A DNA stretch of 64,000 nt from Lithobates sylvaticus (lineage: Eukaryota > Chordata > Amphibia > Anura > Ranidae): contig CM053029.1 of NCBI GenBank assembly GCA_028564925.1, positions 291,516,719 through 291,580,718 on the forward strand, read 5' to 3'. Every line of letters begins with the position of its first letter. The stretch's first letter is position 1. This document shows positions 1 through 12,720 of the stretch, piece by piece. A model generated the notes under the pieces. That model was given only the letters and a program-made list of their open reading frames with translations, did not search any database and was not told the origin of the DNA. The translations under genes and the position numbers were made by a program.

Positions 1-720
1 AAGGTGGCAGTAATGGGATAAAGACGTAAACCCTTTAAGTGTAGCAATCGTATGAGACAATAATAGTTGATGATGCGACTATTAAGTCGAAGTAATGCGA
101 GTTGAGATAGATAATTCCCTTACTATACAAGATAAGGGGTATGGTGTGACCAATACAGGTTAATAAAAATTGCTATTGGTGAACCCAGGTAAAAATATAT
201 ATAATAGAATTGTAAATAGTACTGAGGTGCGAGAGTGTAAATTGAACTAATAGCACCTAAATAAAACTACTAATAAAACACCATAAGCAGGTAATAAAAA
301 AATCAGATATACATATAAAATCATATAAGTGAACATATGGTAAAAATGTGTCTATATATAAACAATTCCAAAGTGCATAGTAGATGGTGAACAAAATATA
401 AAATCCTTAAAATGCTAGTGCAAGTGTGCACAGGCTAAAAAATGTTATTAGTAGTTTTATTTAGGTGCTATTAGTTCAATTTACACTCTGGCACCCCAGT
501 ACTATTTACAATTCTATTATATATATTTTTACCTGGGTTCACCAATAGCAATTTTTATTAACCTGTATTGGTCACATCATACCCCTTATCTTGTATAGTA
601 AAGGAATTATCTGTCTCAACTCGCATTACTTCGACTTAATAGTCGCATCATCAACTATTATTGTCTCATATGATTGCTACACTTAAAGGGTTAACGTCTT
701 TATCCCATTACTGCCACCTT
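1..720. repeat. Foldback repeat, arms about 280 bp
   Basis: The first 280 or so bases reappear as a close reverse complement at about 445-720, separated by about 165 bp. The left arm begins AAGGTGGCAGTAATGGGATA and the right arm ends with its complement at 720. The arms differ by a few substitutions, so it is not a fresh duplication. The left arm starts at the window edge, so the true outer end may lie outside. No open frame is carried. It could be a foldback MITE or the inverted end of a Penelope-type element. Confidence 0.8.
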
Positions 721-864
721 GTGGTAGATTTGGCCACCTCCCTGGGGAACAGCGCAGCACCACCCCCACTTTTATATATCTAGTTTGGTAGGTACGGTTT
801 GACCTACACCAGGTGCCTGCAGCAGTCCCCCCACAGTCAGTCCCCACCACCCGCCCTTACCCTC

Positions 865-1130
865 CCCCTTCCACGGTAGCGCAGGAATACCCCACTACAT
901 TCTAAAGTCTAAGGATGGCCCTCTTTGCAGCCAAAAGAATAAAGGACATGATTTTTCTTGAGGTTTTAGGTAGTCGCTGGAGAGGGAGGCCCAAAAGGAA
1001 ATGTATAGGATTCAGAGGTATAGGTATAGTTAGTAGCTTTTGTAGAACTTCTTGAATTTCAGTCCAAAAAGGGCTAATGAGAGAGCAGTCCCAAAAGATA
1101 TGGAACAGGGTACCCAGAGCCTTGTTTCAT
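865..1130 (-). pseudogene. L1-type ORF2 C-terminal fragment
   Basis: Reading the minus strand from about 1130 downward gives a segment resembling the end of L1/Tx1 ORF2: GTLFHIFWDC (the HxxxxC half of the terminal zinc-knuckle region), then FWTEIQ, then an AAKRAIL-like terminus that L1 proteins share (compare LLGAKITLAHS at the end of the L1 near 36.07 kb). It abuts the Penelope reverse transcriptase of the next entry directly, so a 306-codon open frame here is a chance fusion of two element types. Only about 85 residues remain. Confidence 0.6.
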
Positions 1131-2709
1131 CTGTCCAATTATGGAAACAAGTGTGCCTGATTGGGGGATTAATGATAGAAGGAGCGATTTTACTTTTAAG
1201 GGCGGGTAATCCACGATAGACCACCTTGGGTCTATCTGGTATAAGAGACAGCAATATTTTGTCATTCCTTAAAACACTCCAATGTCTCTCTAAGATGTTT
1301 TTTATTTGTTTATGCTGTGTAGAAAACCTTGTGAGGAAGGACCACTTGAAATTACCATCATCCTCCCTCCGAGGTCTGTCACTCAGCAATAGAGAGGGGT
1401 CAGTATTTAAAACCTTATGTAGATCTCTATATACTTCAACTTCATTATACCCCTTATCTAGGAACCTAAACCTGAGAATATTAGCCTGTATTATAAATGT
1501 ATTTGTATCCGTACAATTTCTGCGAAGCCGCAGAAATTGACTTTTAGGAATAGAATTTAGCCACACTTTATGATGGCAACTATCTACAAGTATAAACCCA
1601 TTCCTGTCAGTCGGTTTAAAGTGGGTACTCAACACAAATTTTTGTTCCGTTATCTTTATCGCTAAATCCAGGAAATTAATCCTGGATAGACTTGACTCGT
1701 AAGACAGAACTATCCCTCTGTCATTTTCATTAAGGACAGAGAAAAATAATTCCAGTGATTCAAATGTGCTTGCCCATAGGAGGAGGACGTCGTCAATATA
1801 CCTTTTAATTGGGGACCATCCAGGGCAAAGACGACGTACTCCTCCCACTTGGCCATACTTTGCCCCTATTGCCACTCCCTTGGTTTGCAGGTAAAAACGG
1901 CCATCGAACCAAAAGTATATGTGATGAGTTGCAAACTCCAAAAGTTCCAAAATAAAATCAACTTAGGGTGCAGCAAGAGTGTGGTCACGTTTTAAAAATC
2001 TATCCCGATGTGATGAGGGATGCATGTGTACAGTGACGCCACATCCGCTGTGACCATGATAAGGTCTTCTTCAATGATGAAATCAGACAATCGATGGATC
2101 ACATCCTTAGTATCTTTTAAAAAGGAAGGGTTTTTTCTGACCAAAGGTTGAAGAAAAAAATCGATATATTTGCCAATTCTGGAAGTGATGGAGTCAATCC
2201 CACTTATAATAGGATGACCAGGGGGGTTTGGAGGCATTTTTGTGGATTTTGGGCAAATAATATATAATGGGTATGCGGGGGGCTAATGGGATGAGGAACG
2301 ATTTTTCTTTCTAATTTAAAATCAACTGATCAAACCCTTTATCGATGAGATTAGTCAATTCCCTTTTATACTTTTTAGTCGGATCATTAGGCAATTCAAT
2401 GTATGTAGTGTTGTCGCTGAGAATATTATACATCTCCCCCATATAGTCAGCCTCATCCAGTAGCACTATACCCCCACCCTTGTCGGCAGGACGAAAAATA
2501 AGATCCCTGTTATCACACAGGGACTTTAAGCCAGACTCAGATAAGGGGCTATGAGTCCTTCTGGGGGGTAATGAAGCTAAATCTTTTGATACCAAATCTT
2601 TAAACATGCTCAAAGCAGGGGCTAGCTGCATGGGGGGGGGGGGGATTGAACAGGGAGGGATTAGACAACCCTGAATGAACAGTTCCAGATGTAGCAGCTC
2701 TAGCGACAT
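1130..2709 (-). pseudogene. Penelope-like element reverse transcriptase
   Basis: Several minus-strand segments in order match a Penelope-like reverse transcriptase. An N-terminal part with RPADKGGGIVLLD lies near 2.45-2.5 kb, the RT2-RT3 region with ISGIDSITSRIGKYID and TADVASLYTCIPH lies at 2.0-2.2 kb, and the RT4-RT5 region with YLQTKGVAIGAKYG and the catalytic YIDDVLLLW lies at 1.74-1.9 kb. The enzyme copies the element RNA by target-primed synthesis. The thumb region ends at FHNWT near 1130. The endonuclease expected next is missing on this strand and is found in opposite orientation just to the right. The gene is broken and not functional as it stands. Confidence 0.85.
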
Positions 2710-2739
2710 TCCTAGTGGGGTTAGAGGTTATGTATCATT

Positions 2740-3307
2740 GTATATTATGGTGGTCTATCGTGGATTTCCTGCCCTTAAAGGTAAAATCGCTCCTTCTATC
2801 ATTAATACCCCAATCAGGCACACTTTTTTCCATAATTGGACAGGGTATTATCCCTGTAAAAAATTTACTGTATGCCAACACAACAGTTGTGGACGTAGAA
2901 CCACCAAGGAATTTAGATCGACAGTGACCGGTCGTATTTACACGATAAAACAGTTCTGTACATTTGCCACAATAAATATGGTCTACTTATTGACTTGCCC
3001 TTGTGGCAAACAATACGTGGGTAGAACCATAAGATCGTTCACCACGAGAGTCTCAGAACATATCAATCTAATAAAACTTGGAAGTGTAAAACACACTGTT
3101 CCGCGACACTACCGGCAACATCACGCTCGTAATCTACAGGGCACCCAATTTCTCATCATTGATGAATACATTGCTCCGTGGAGGGGCTTAGCTAATGTTA
3201 GAGGAGTGTCAAGACTTGAGACTTTTTGGATTTATGAGGTACAGACTCATCATCCTTTTGGGATGAATGTGGAATGGGATATAAATTCTTTCATTAATCG
3301 GGCATAA
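2740..3307 (+). pseudogene. Penelope-like element RT thumb plus GIY-YIG endonuclease
   Basis: The plus strand repeats the last part of the RT (VVYRGFPALKGKIAPSIIN, then FHNWT) and continues with a cysteine-containing linker and a GIY-YIG nuclease domain. The motif appears as VYLLTCPCGKQYVGRT, followed by RTIRSFTTRVSEH and the later conserved ESRLETFWI-like segment (here VSRLETFWIYEVQ). This nuclease nicks target DNA for Penelope-like elements. The open frame ends at 3307. The piece is the 3' half of an element whose 5' half is on the other strand. The overlap segment differs at several residues from its minus-strand counterpart, so the two halves may come from different copies. Confidence 0.87.
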
Positions 3308-4583
3308 GGGAGGCTGATATTACTATGTTTATTGTGGTTTAGGAACGCTTATATTGGTTATATATACTCTCAGATATTCGACCTCTGGTCTATATCTGTT
3401 GATTTAATAAGCATTTTAATTTCCAGTTTTTTAAATTATCATTACCTGAGAGTTTTTGTATAAATTGTTTACCATTTTGTCGCATTAAGTGAATACACTG
3501 CCGTTTAGGCAGTGCACACTTTAGGTGCTATTGCAGCTTTTTAAAAATTATTGCTTAAACTACTATCTGTGTATGATATAGCATGACATTTACATTATAC
3601 ATGATGACCTTATGCTGAGAGGCATCCGATAGCTTGCCCTTTATTACTGAGTTACGATTTATAATTCAACATTCAGTCTATTGTATTCATGATGAATAAT
3701 TTATTAATTTAAAGTGTTTTCATAGGGTGAACTGGGTTCCCCTTTAACCTTCAATTTTTACTTTCAGTTTTAGGTTTAATATAAACTCTTCTATAAATAT
3801 TATCTCACAAACTCCGTTTTAACATACAGGAGCTTTGTTGATTTATGCTTCCTTATTGACATCTATTTTTTCAGTGCTAGTCACCATTTAGATCACTGAG
3901 CGGCGTGCTGGGGCGCCGAATGACGCTGCGATGCATGCCCTATTGTTTACATATAGCCATAGTAAGCTCTCCCCTTGGGATGTGGTCAGGTAATTCGTTC
4001 ACATCACTCAAGCAGGGTGGGCCTGAAGCGCTGATTTGCTAATCACAATGAGGCTTGGTTCTCATGTGGTTGTGTATGCACTGCAACCTAGCCTCGTTCT
4101 CAGAACGAGGCTTGGTTACGGCTCGGTGGCGATGTGCAGTTTCAGCACTAGCCGCCGACAGGAGTCAAAAAGAGAGGCTGTTAGGGTGATTTATCAAATT
4201 GATTAAATTTATCATGGACGTTATTTAGGCTTACAAGGGCTGAGTTTAAAGCAGTATTGTGACACTTCCGGTACGCGAGACCGGAAGTGATGTCACATGG
4301 AGCATTTCCGGAGTTACCTGTAGCTAAAGGTCACCATCCCTATTTAAGCGATGCTGTTTGGGGGGGTCCACACCCCAGATGATGACTGTGTAAGTCGAAA
4401 CATGTCGGGTGGACCCTCTTGCAGACATCGCTATTGATTCATATACGCTATAAACGATCAACCTAAATGTGAGTGTTCATTTTATCCTTATAATTTTAAT
4501 AAATGTTTTTTAAACTGTATCACGCTATGCAAGTTTTTTATTTGCATGGCATTTGATACATGACACCTGATGAGTGGATATCC
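3308..4583 (+). mobile_element. Penelope-like element 3' non-coding end
   Basis: Non-coding DNA between the GIY-YIG stop and the end of the element. It contains a GC-rich stretch at 3.9-4.2 kb, a hammerhead-like fold at 4348-4432 and a terminal segment with AATAAATGTTTTTTAAACTG at about 4498. A very similar ending (AATAAATTGTTTAAAAC) follows the hammerhead-like motif near 62.17 kb, which supports the assignment. The exact outer boundary was not found. Confidence 0.6.
4348..4432 (+). ncRNA. Hammerhead-ribozyme-like motif 1 (Penelope end)
   Basis: CAGATGA (consensus CUGANGA, one mismatch) at 4376-4382 is followed by one extra base, a 4-bp stem (GACT/AGTC) and GAAAC at 4397-4401. A 2-bp stem III (AC-AT-GT) then leads to the cleavage-type triplet GUC ending at 4406. 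Long flanking complementarity (GCGATG..CTG with CAG..CATCGC) would form stem I. Penelope-like elements are known to carry hammerhead ribozymes. The core mismatch and the extra base make activity doubtful. Confidence 0.5.
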
Positions 4584-5145
4584 TGTGGTAACTATCGGTG
4601 AATAGAAGGTCTGAAGCCCCCCCTTTTCTGAGACGGAAAATCTGATCTTCATTGGGTTCAGTGTAACCAACACGCCTTTTCTGACTTTGGTGGCGTAAGC
4701 CCCGCCAGGTCATTGTTGTCTGCTAAGCCTCCTCCCTTTACTACGGTGGTGGTATCATCTTTCTGTCCTTCTAAGTGTCATACCAGAGGCTGGATTTTCA
4801 CCGTTTTCATCACTTTATACAGTTGAACTTTATGCCACATTACACACTTGGCAGAGTGTGAAGAGTGTGGTAACTATCGGTGAATAGAAGGTCTGAAGCC
4901 CCCCCTTTTCTGAGACGGAAAATCTGATCTTCATTGGGTTCAGTGTAACCAACACGCCTTTTCTGACTTTGGTGGCGTAAGCCCCGCCAGGTCATTGTTG
5001 TCTGCTAAGCCTCCTCCCTTTACTACGGTGGTGGTATCATCTTTCTGTCCTTCTAAGTGTCATACCAGAGGCTGGATTTTCACCGTTTTCATCACTTTAT
5101 ACAGTTGAACTTTATGCCACATTACACACTTGGCAGAGTGTGAAG
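4584..5145 (+). repeat. 282-bp tandem duplication
   Basis: Two head-to-tail copies, 4584-4865 and 4866-5145, appear essentially identical by eye. The unit begins TGTGGTAACTATCGG and ends GCAGAGTGTGAAG. It lies just beyond the Penelope 3' end. Near identity means a recent duplication or an assembly artefact. Small frames inside it are not credible genes. Confidence 0.9.
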
Positions 5146-6772
<1,627 letters not shown>

Positions 6773-7457
6773 GGAACATTATTTGTTTTGTTAAAAAAAA
6801 TTTAAGGCATTTTTGATATAAATTCATATTTGTAAAATCTTAAAGGCTAAAGGCGCCCTCTGTGTCTTATGTACAAAATCATACTTTTTTGATTTTACTT
6901 TTCATCTATTTTGCTCTTTGTCTTATGGACACAGAGAGCCAGCTTGGGAGCAAGCATGCACGAGTGCCCCCACAGCAAGCAGCTTGTTATAGGGGCACTC
7001 GGCAAGTTCTGTGCAAAATCACTGCACAAAGCAGGTAAGTATGACATGTTTGTTTTTTTTTTTTTAATACCGGTAAACATTTTTTCCTTTACAATCACTT
7101 TCATTTTATTTGGGTGCTTAAATGACAAATTGTTTGCAAAGTGCAGTGGGCCAATATGAAGGCTAAGTAAAACATCTTATTGATCCATATGAAACAGAGG
7201 GGGAGGATAGCTCTCCTTTTACCTATGCAGCAGTATGGGTGTTCTGACTAGCAAATCATTACAGGCTATTCATGACATAGTAGTAAGTATAGTACATCAC
7301 TTAGTAGTAGTACATCACTTAATAGCTGCAAATGGTGAGTTTAAAATATCAATATACAAGGTTTCATATTTAGCTGATTAAGTTAAATACTAACATGCAT
7401 TTTGAATTTTTAGTCCTTAACCTCAGAAAAAAAGGAAAATGTTTACAAAGACACTAA
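6773..7457. other. Unassigned stretch
   Basis: No supported feature. AT-rich with short homopolymers and a duplicated phrase TAGTAGTACATCACTTA near 7.3 kb. Confidence 0.5.
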
Positions 7458-7707
7458 GGGGGTTATTTACGAAAGGCAAATCCACTTTGCACTGCAAGTG
7501 CACTTGAAAGTGCAATTGGAAGTGCAGTCGCTCTAAAGGAGTAGATCTGAAATGAGTGGAAGCTTGGCTGATTTTATCATCCAATCATGTGCAAGCTAAA
7601 ATGCTGTTTTTTTTATTTTCCTTGCATGTCCCCCTCGGATCTACAGCGACTTTACTTTCAAGTGCACTTGCAGTGCAAAGTGGATTTTCCTTTAGTAAAT
7701 AACCCCC
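7458..7707. mobile_element. MITE with about 55-bp terminal inverted repeats
   Basis: The left end GGGGGTTATTTACGAAAGGC and the right end GTAAATAACCCCC are complementary, and the complementarity continues inward through the CACTTTGCACTGCAAGTGCA segment for about 55 bp. The 250-bp element has no coding capacity. The target duplication is not clear, so the superfamily is open. Confidence 0.8.
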
Positions 7708-7975
7708 TATATGTTTTTTGAAACTAAGATAAATAAATCTGTTTAAAGTGTATGTAAACCCCACCAAGAAACATGTATTTCCTTTATTTTGGTCTATTAA
7801 ATATACAACAGGAAGTGTATCTGTTTAATAAGTCCAAAAACCCTGTTGATCTTGTCAGATATTCAGAGCTGTCCTTGTCTTGTGTACACTTCCTGTGCTA
7901 TTTCAAAGACCCTTCTTATTTCCCCACTGATACACATTAAAATAGCCTTCTCCAAAAGAAAAGGGACCCTAAGTA

Positions 7976-8018
7976 CCCCCCCCCCCCCCCACACACACAC
8001 ACACAAACACACACCTAC
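7976..8018 (+). repeat. Poly-C and (CA)n tract
   Basis: A run of about 14 C bases followed by an ACAC dinucleotide stretch with one AAAC interruption. Confidence 0.95.
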
Positions 8019-8065
8019 TGGTTGTTTAAAGCAGTCACACAGTCTTTGCTGGACAAGAATAAATT

Positions 8066-9486
8066 ACATAGTTACATAGTTGGTGAGGTTGAAAAAAGAT
8101 ACAAGTCCATCAAATCCAACCTATGTGTGTACTTTTATGTCAGTAATACATTGTATATCCCTGTATGTTATGGTCGCTCACGTGCCTATCTAATAGTTTT
8201 TTTAAATTATCTATGCTCCCTGCTGAAACCACTGCTTGTGGTAGAGAATTCTTTACCGCTCTTAAAGTAAAGAACCATCTACTGAGTTTAAGGTTAAACC
8301 GCTTCTCTTCTAATTTTAGTGAATGGCCGTGGAAAAGTTTTATCCCTATTGTGGGGTCACCAGTATGGTATTTGTACATCATGTCCCCTCTCAAGCGTCT
8401 CATTTCCAGAGAGAATAAGTTCAGTGCTCATAATCTTTCCTCATAACTAGATCCTCCAGTCCCTTTATTAGCTTTGTTGCCCTTCTCTGGACTCTCTCCA
8501 GTTCTAGCACATCCCTCCTGAGGACTGGTGCCCAGAACTGGACAGCATACTCCAGGTTCGGTTGGACCAGAGTCTTGTAGAGTGGGAGAATTATAATTTT
8601 ATCTCTGGAGTTAATCCCCTTTCTAATGCATGCCAATATTCCTTTGGCTTTGCTTGCAGCAGCTTGACATTGCATGCCATTGCTGAGACTGTCATCTTCT
8701 AGGAGCCCCAGGTCCATTTCCATCCTAGATTCCCCAAGAGGTTCTCCCCCTAATGAGTAGATTGCATTCATATTTTTGCCACCCATATGCATTATTTTAC
8801 ATTTTTCTACATTAAACCTCATTTGCCATGTATTTGCCCACACCATTAATTTGTTTAGATCTTCTTGCAAGGTTTCCACATCCTGCGTAGAAATTATTGC
8901 CCTGCTTAGCTTAAAATATGCAAATACTGAGATTGAGCTGCTTATCCCATGCTCCAGGTCGTTTATGAATAAATTAAATAGGATTGGTACTCCCCATTTA
9001 TCACTACCCTCTGAACTCGCCCCTATAGCCAGTTTTCAATCCATGTACTCACTCTACGGTCCATGCTGACAGACCTTAGTTTGAATAGTAAACGTTTATG
9101 GGGAACTGTATCAAATGCCTTTGCAGAATCCAGATAAACCACGTCTACAAGCCTTCCTTTATCTAGATGGCAGCTCACCTTCTCATAGAAGGTTAATAGA
9201 TTGGTTTGGCGAGAGAGATTTTTCATGAATCCATGCTGATTACTGCTAATGATACCATTTTCATTACTAAAATCTTGTATATAGTCCTTTATCATCCCCT
9301 CCAAGAGCTTACAAACTATTGAAGTTAGGCTAACTGGTCTGTAGTTCCCAGGGATATATCTTGGTAATTTTTTAAATATTGGTGCTACATTGGCTTTTCT
9401 CCAATCAGCTGGTACCATTCCAGTCAGTAGACTGTTCGTAAAATTTAGAAACAATGGTTTGGCAATTACTTGACTGAGTTCCTTAA
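8066..9486 (-). mobile_element. CR1-type LINE, 5' truncated, main part
   Basis: The minus strand encodes a non-LTR reverse transcriptase of the CR1/L2 group: NYRPVSLTSIVCKLLEGMI, SSNQHGFMK, and VYLDSAKAFDTVPHKRLLFK at 9.02-9.4 kb, then NLFINDLEHGI and, at 8.42-8.88 kb, the thumb and C-terminal part (WQMRFNVEKCKIMHMG, VQPNLEYAVQFWAP, LERVQRRATKLI). The segment between the AFDTVPH motif and NLFINDLE is shortened, and the catalytic FADD reads FAYFKLSR, so the enzyme is dead. The 3' tail near 8.07 kb (ACATAGTTACATAGTTGGTG on the plus strand) resembles tails I associate with frog CR1 elements. The 5' continuation lies beyond an insertion, at 10363-10440. Confidence 0.85.
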
Positions 9487-10366
9487 CCACGTGCCGACCA
9501 GCCGCCACAGTTGTACTGCGGCAGAATGGCACCGCTAGGCAAAACGACATTATGTAACGTCGCTTCTCCCTGTGGCCACTAGGGCACGTCTCCCGCTCGC
9601 CCCCCCCCCAAGCCAATGCGAGTACCTGGCGGCACTCGGGGCACACGGAGAACCCGGAACTGTGTGTGTAAACACAAAGTTTCCGGTTCTCTGAGGGGAG
9701 AACTAAAAGATCGTCTGTTCATACAGAGTATGAGCAGACAATTTATTATCTTTTCTGCACAGTCCCTATCCCCCTTCAGTTAGAACACAAACTAGGACAC
9801 ACTTAACCCCTTCACTGCCCCCTAGTGTTAACCCCTTCACTGCCAGTGACATTTTTACAGCAATCAGTGCATTTTTAATTGCACTGATCACTGTATTAAT
9901 GCCAATGGTCCCAAAAATGTGTCAAAATTGTCCCACGTGTCTGCCATAATGGCGCAGTCATGGTAAAAAATGCTGATCACCACCATTACTAGTAAAAAGA
10001 AAATTATTAATAAAAATGCCATAAAACTATTCCCTATCTTGTAGACGGTATAACTTTTGCGCAAACCAATCAATATACGCCTATTGCAATTTTTTTTGGG
10101 GGATATTTATTATTGCAAAAAGTAAAAAATAATGTGTTTTTTTCAAAATTGTCGCTCTTTTTTTTGTTTATAGCGCAAAAAAAAACGCAGAGGTGATCAA
10201 ATACCACCAAAAAAAAGCTCTATTTGTGTGGAAAAAAAGGACGGTAATTTTGTTTGGGAGCAACGTTGCACGACCATGCAGTTGTCTGTTAAAGCGACGC
10301 AGTGTCGAATCGCAAAAGGTGCTCTGGTCTTTGGCCAGCCAAGTGGTCCGGGGCATAAGTGGTTAA
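9483..10366. mobile_element. TTAA-target (piggyBac-like) non-autonomous element
   Basis: TTAA at 9483-9486 and 10363-10366 flanks an 876-bp insert beginning CCACGTGCCGACCAG and ending GGGGCATAAGTGG. Removing the insert and one TTAA rejoins the CR1 frame exactly: KSPGPDGLHPRVLKELSQVI reads through. TTAA duplication is diagnostic of piggyBac-type transposition. No transposase is present. The interior has short T and A runs and a CpG-containing left third. Confidence 0.88.
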
Positions 10367-10440
10367 GGACCCTCGGGTGCAAGCCATCTGGTCCCGGTGA
10401 CTTATTAATGTTACGTTTTTCTTCCTGGTTTAACTAGAGG
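10363..10440 (-). mobile_element. CR1-type LINE, upstream continuation
   Basis: The minus strand encodes NKSPGPDGLHPRVLKE, a hallmark motif upstream of the CR1 palm. It is continuous with the main CR1 body once the TTAA insert is removed. The 5' truncation point is near 10440. Confidence 0.8.
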
Positions 10441-10607
10441 CTCTGGTGGCAGCTATTGGCTGTTGTCAGTCAAAACCAGTGAGGAGAGAGCAGGGGGAGG
10501 GGCCAAGTCATGCTGTGTGTTTGTCAATGGACACACACAGCTTGGTTCAGGGAGCTCTCACATGAGTGACCCCATAGGGAGAAGCGTGCTATGGGAGCAC
10601 TTTTGAA
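10441..10607. other. Unassigned short stretch
   Basis: Between the CR1 and Tc1 fragments. It has a short inverted motif (CTGTGTGTTTGTC..GACACACACAG) and no coding signal. Confidence 0.4.
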
Positions 10608-11188
10608 ATCTTTCTTGATCTACCTGACCTTGGCTTGGTATCAAGAGATCCCATTAATTTCCACTTCTTATTAAGTGATTGAACAGTACTGACTGACATA
10701 TTTAAGGCTTTGGATATCTTTTTATATCCTTTTACATCTTTGTAAAGTTTCATTACCTTGTTACGCAGGTCTTTTGACTGTTCTTTTCTACCTCCTCATG
10801 GCTCAGTGTCTGGCCTGCTTAGTGCATCCATATGAGAGCTAACATACTCATTGACTATTTATACACAGACACTAATTGTGATTTTAAAAGCCACAAATGT
10901 GGAAATTAACCTTTAATTGAAATTTGAATGTGTGCGTGCCACCTTCTGTGTCTGTACCAAGGCCAAACAATCCAGGGTATGTAAACTTTTTATCAGGGCC
11001 GTTTGGGTGATATCTGTTATCATTATGATTTAAAAAGGATCCAAAAAAAGGATGTGATAATAAATGGCTTCATGTGATTGCTATACTTAAATAAAAACAT
11101 TTTTTGCATGATCAGTCATATTTTCAATATCAATGCCAAAATTTGCACAATTTCTGCCAGGGTATACAAACTTTTGAGCACAACTGTA
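10608..11188 (-). mobile_element. Tc1-like transposon fragment, left end with N-terminal transposase
   Basis: The minus strand begins at 11188 with TACAGTTGTGCTCAAAAG, a Tc1-type terminal repeat, and further on encodes part of the helix-turn-helix DNA-binding region: KDVKGYKKISKALNMSVST, then SLNKKWKLMGSLDTKPRSGR. It stops abruptly near 10608, so the DDE catalytic domain is absent. A TA at the outer end fits Tc1/mariner target choice. Confidence 0.88.
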
Positions 11189-11334
11189 CCTATTGGTACT
11201 GATGAGGAAGTACTTACCTTTTACTTACCTTGTCTTCTCCAGAGCTCCTGAAGTTGGAGATGGAGATGGGATGTGCAACAGACAATTGCTAGGCTGCAGT
11301 CTTCTCAGTCATCTGAGCAGGCAGCTACTAGAAA

Positions 11335-11713
11335 CTTAGGCTCGATTCACATCTATGCATTTTGCTTTTGAGCGTTTTTGCAGTGCTTTTTGCGGTGCTT
11401 GCCGCGTTTTGGACACGCGTTTTTACTGTGATTTAAAAAAAACGCAAAACGCAAATTGCGGCAAAATCGTGGCAAAATCACTGTAAAAACGCTGTAAAAA
11501 CACGGCAATTGCGTTTTGGATGCGGGTCCATTGACTTCTATTACATGCAAAACGCTGCATTTTGCATGAAAAAAAGTCCCCGGCCCTTTCCAAAAACGCA
11601 GAGGCACAAAAATGCATTGATGTGAACATGTTCCATAGGAACCCTTGTTAAAAAAATTTCCCTGCATTTCTGCAAAATGCAAAATGCATCAAAAAGTGTG
11701 AATGGAGCCTAAG
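11335..11713. mobile_element. MITE with CTTAGGCTC ends
   Basis: CTTAGGCTCGATTCACA at the left is complementary to TGTGAATGGAGCCTAAG at the right, and the interior carries many repeats of GCAAAACGC-like words on both strands. Non-coding. The 8-bp flanks are not clearly duplicated. Confidence 0.75.
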
Positions 11714-12465
11714 GGCTAGTAAACAAAACATAAATTCAATTAATAAAATAAAAAATAAAGGTAAGAGTCCCTTGCCGTGTTAAGGTGCTGGGATCAGGAT
11801 ATAATACAGTCCAAGCTTGCAGAAGTGCACAGAATTATACAGGGGCACTGGGGTCGGGTAGTAGTGTGCGGAGACACACTCTAGCACACTTCTAGAGGGT
11901 GCTATATGTGCAAAGAGAGATCACACAAATACTTATAAGTATAACATTTAATAAAAGTAATGATAGATATGTGTGCGTTTGCAATCGCGACTTCCACGCG
12001 CATGCACGCCCCTGTTTGCCGCTCTTCAGGAAATACCATGTGCATGTGTCTATGCACCAGATGTCTCATAGGGATTCCCTGACACTTAGAATTCCTTAGT
12101 GAGCCACAATATTAATAGGTAAATATGTAATATGCAATTTCCCCATCAGAAATCTACACAGAAAGCCAAGGACACTAGGAAACTATTTTTTTTACAAAAG
12201 TAAAATGCAAAAAATAAATGTGACTTCAAATCAATGGAATTAAAAAACAAAATTAGGAAAGTGCCTCCCAAAAAAACAGCATCACAGCAACAATAATTGT
12301 TGATGTACAGTACAAAAACACTAAGGATCTCAGTGTAACAAGTCCTTGCTGAGATGGTCTGTCACTTGAAATCTACTCAGAAAACTACTGGGGGTCACTA
12401 GGAATCTTCTTTGAAATGTGGGGTCACTGGGAGACCTGGTGACAGAAACGCTAGCTGAGCTTGCC
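11714..12465. other. Unassigned stretch
   Basis: No gene or clear element. A GC-richer patch near 11.98-12.05 kb sits in AT-rich DNA. Confidence 0.5.
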
Positions 12466-12688
12466 TTAACCTCCCTGGTGGTATGATTATGTCAGTTTTT
12501 TGATGCTGAAGGGGGTACAATGTTTTGCATGGAAATTTTACGTTTTATATTGTAGGCCTATAATTTTTAGGAATAACTCACTTAAATCTGTCCAAACAAG
12601 AGTCTAGTAGACATCCCAGGTATGAAAAAGTTTGAAACACAAAATCATAAATTATAATGTAATAAATAACTATAAATGATTATAAAAT

Positions 12689-12720
<32 letters not shown>

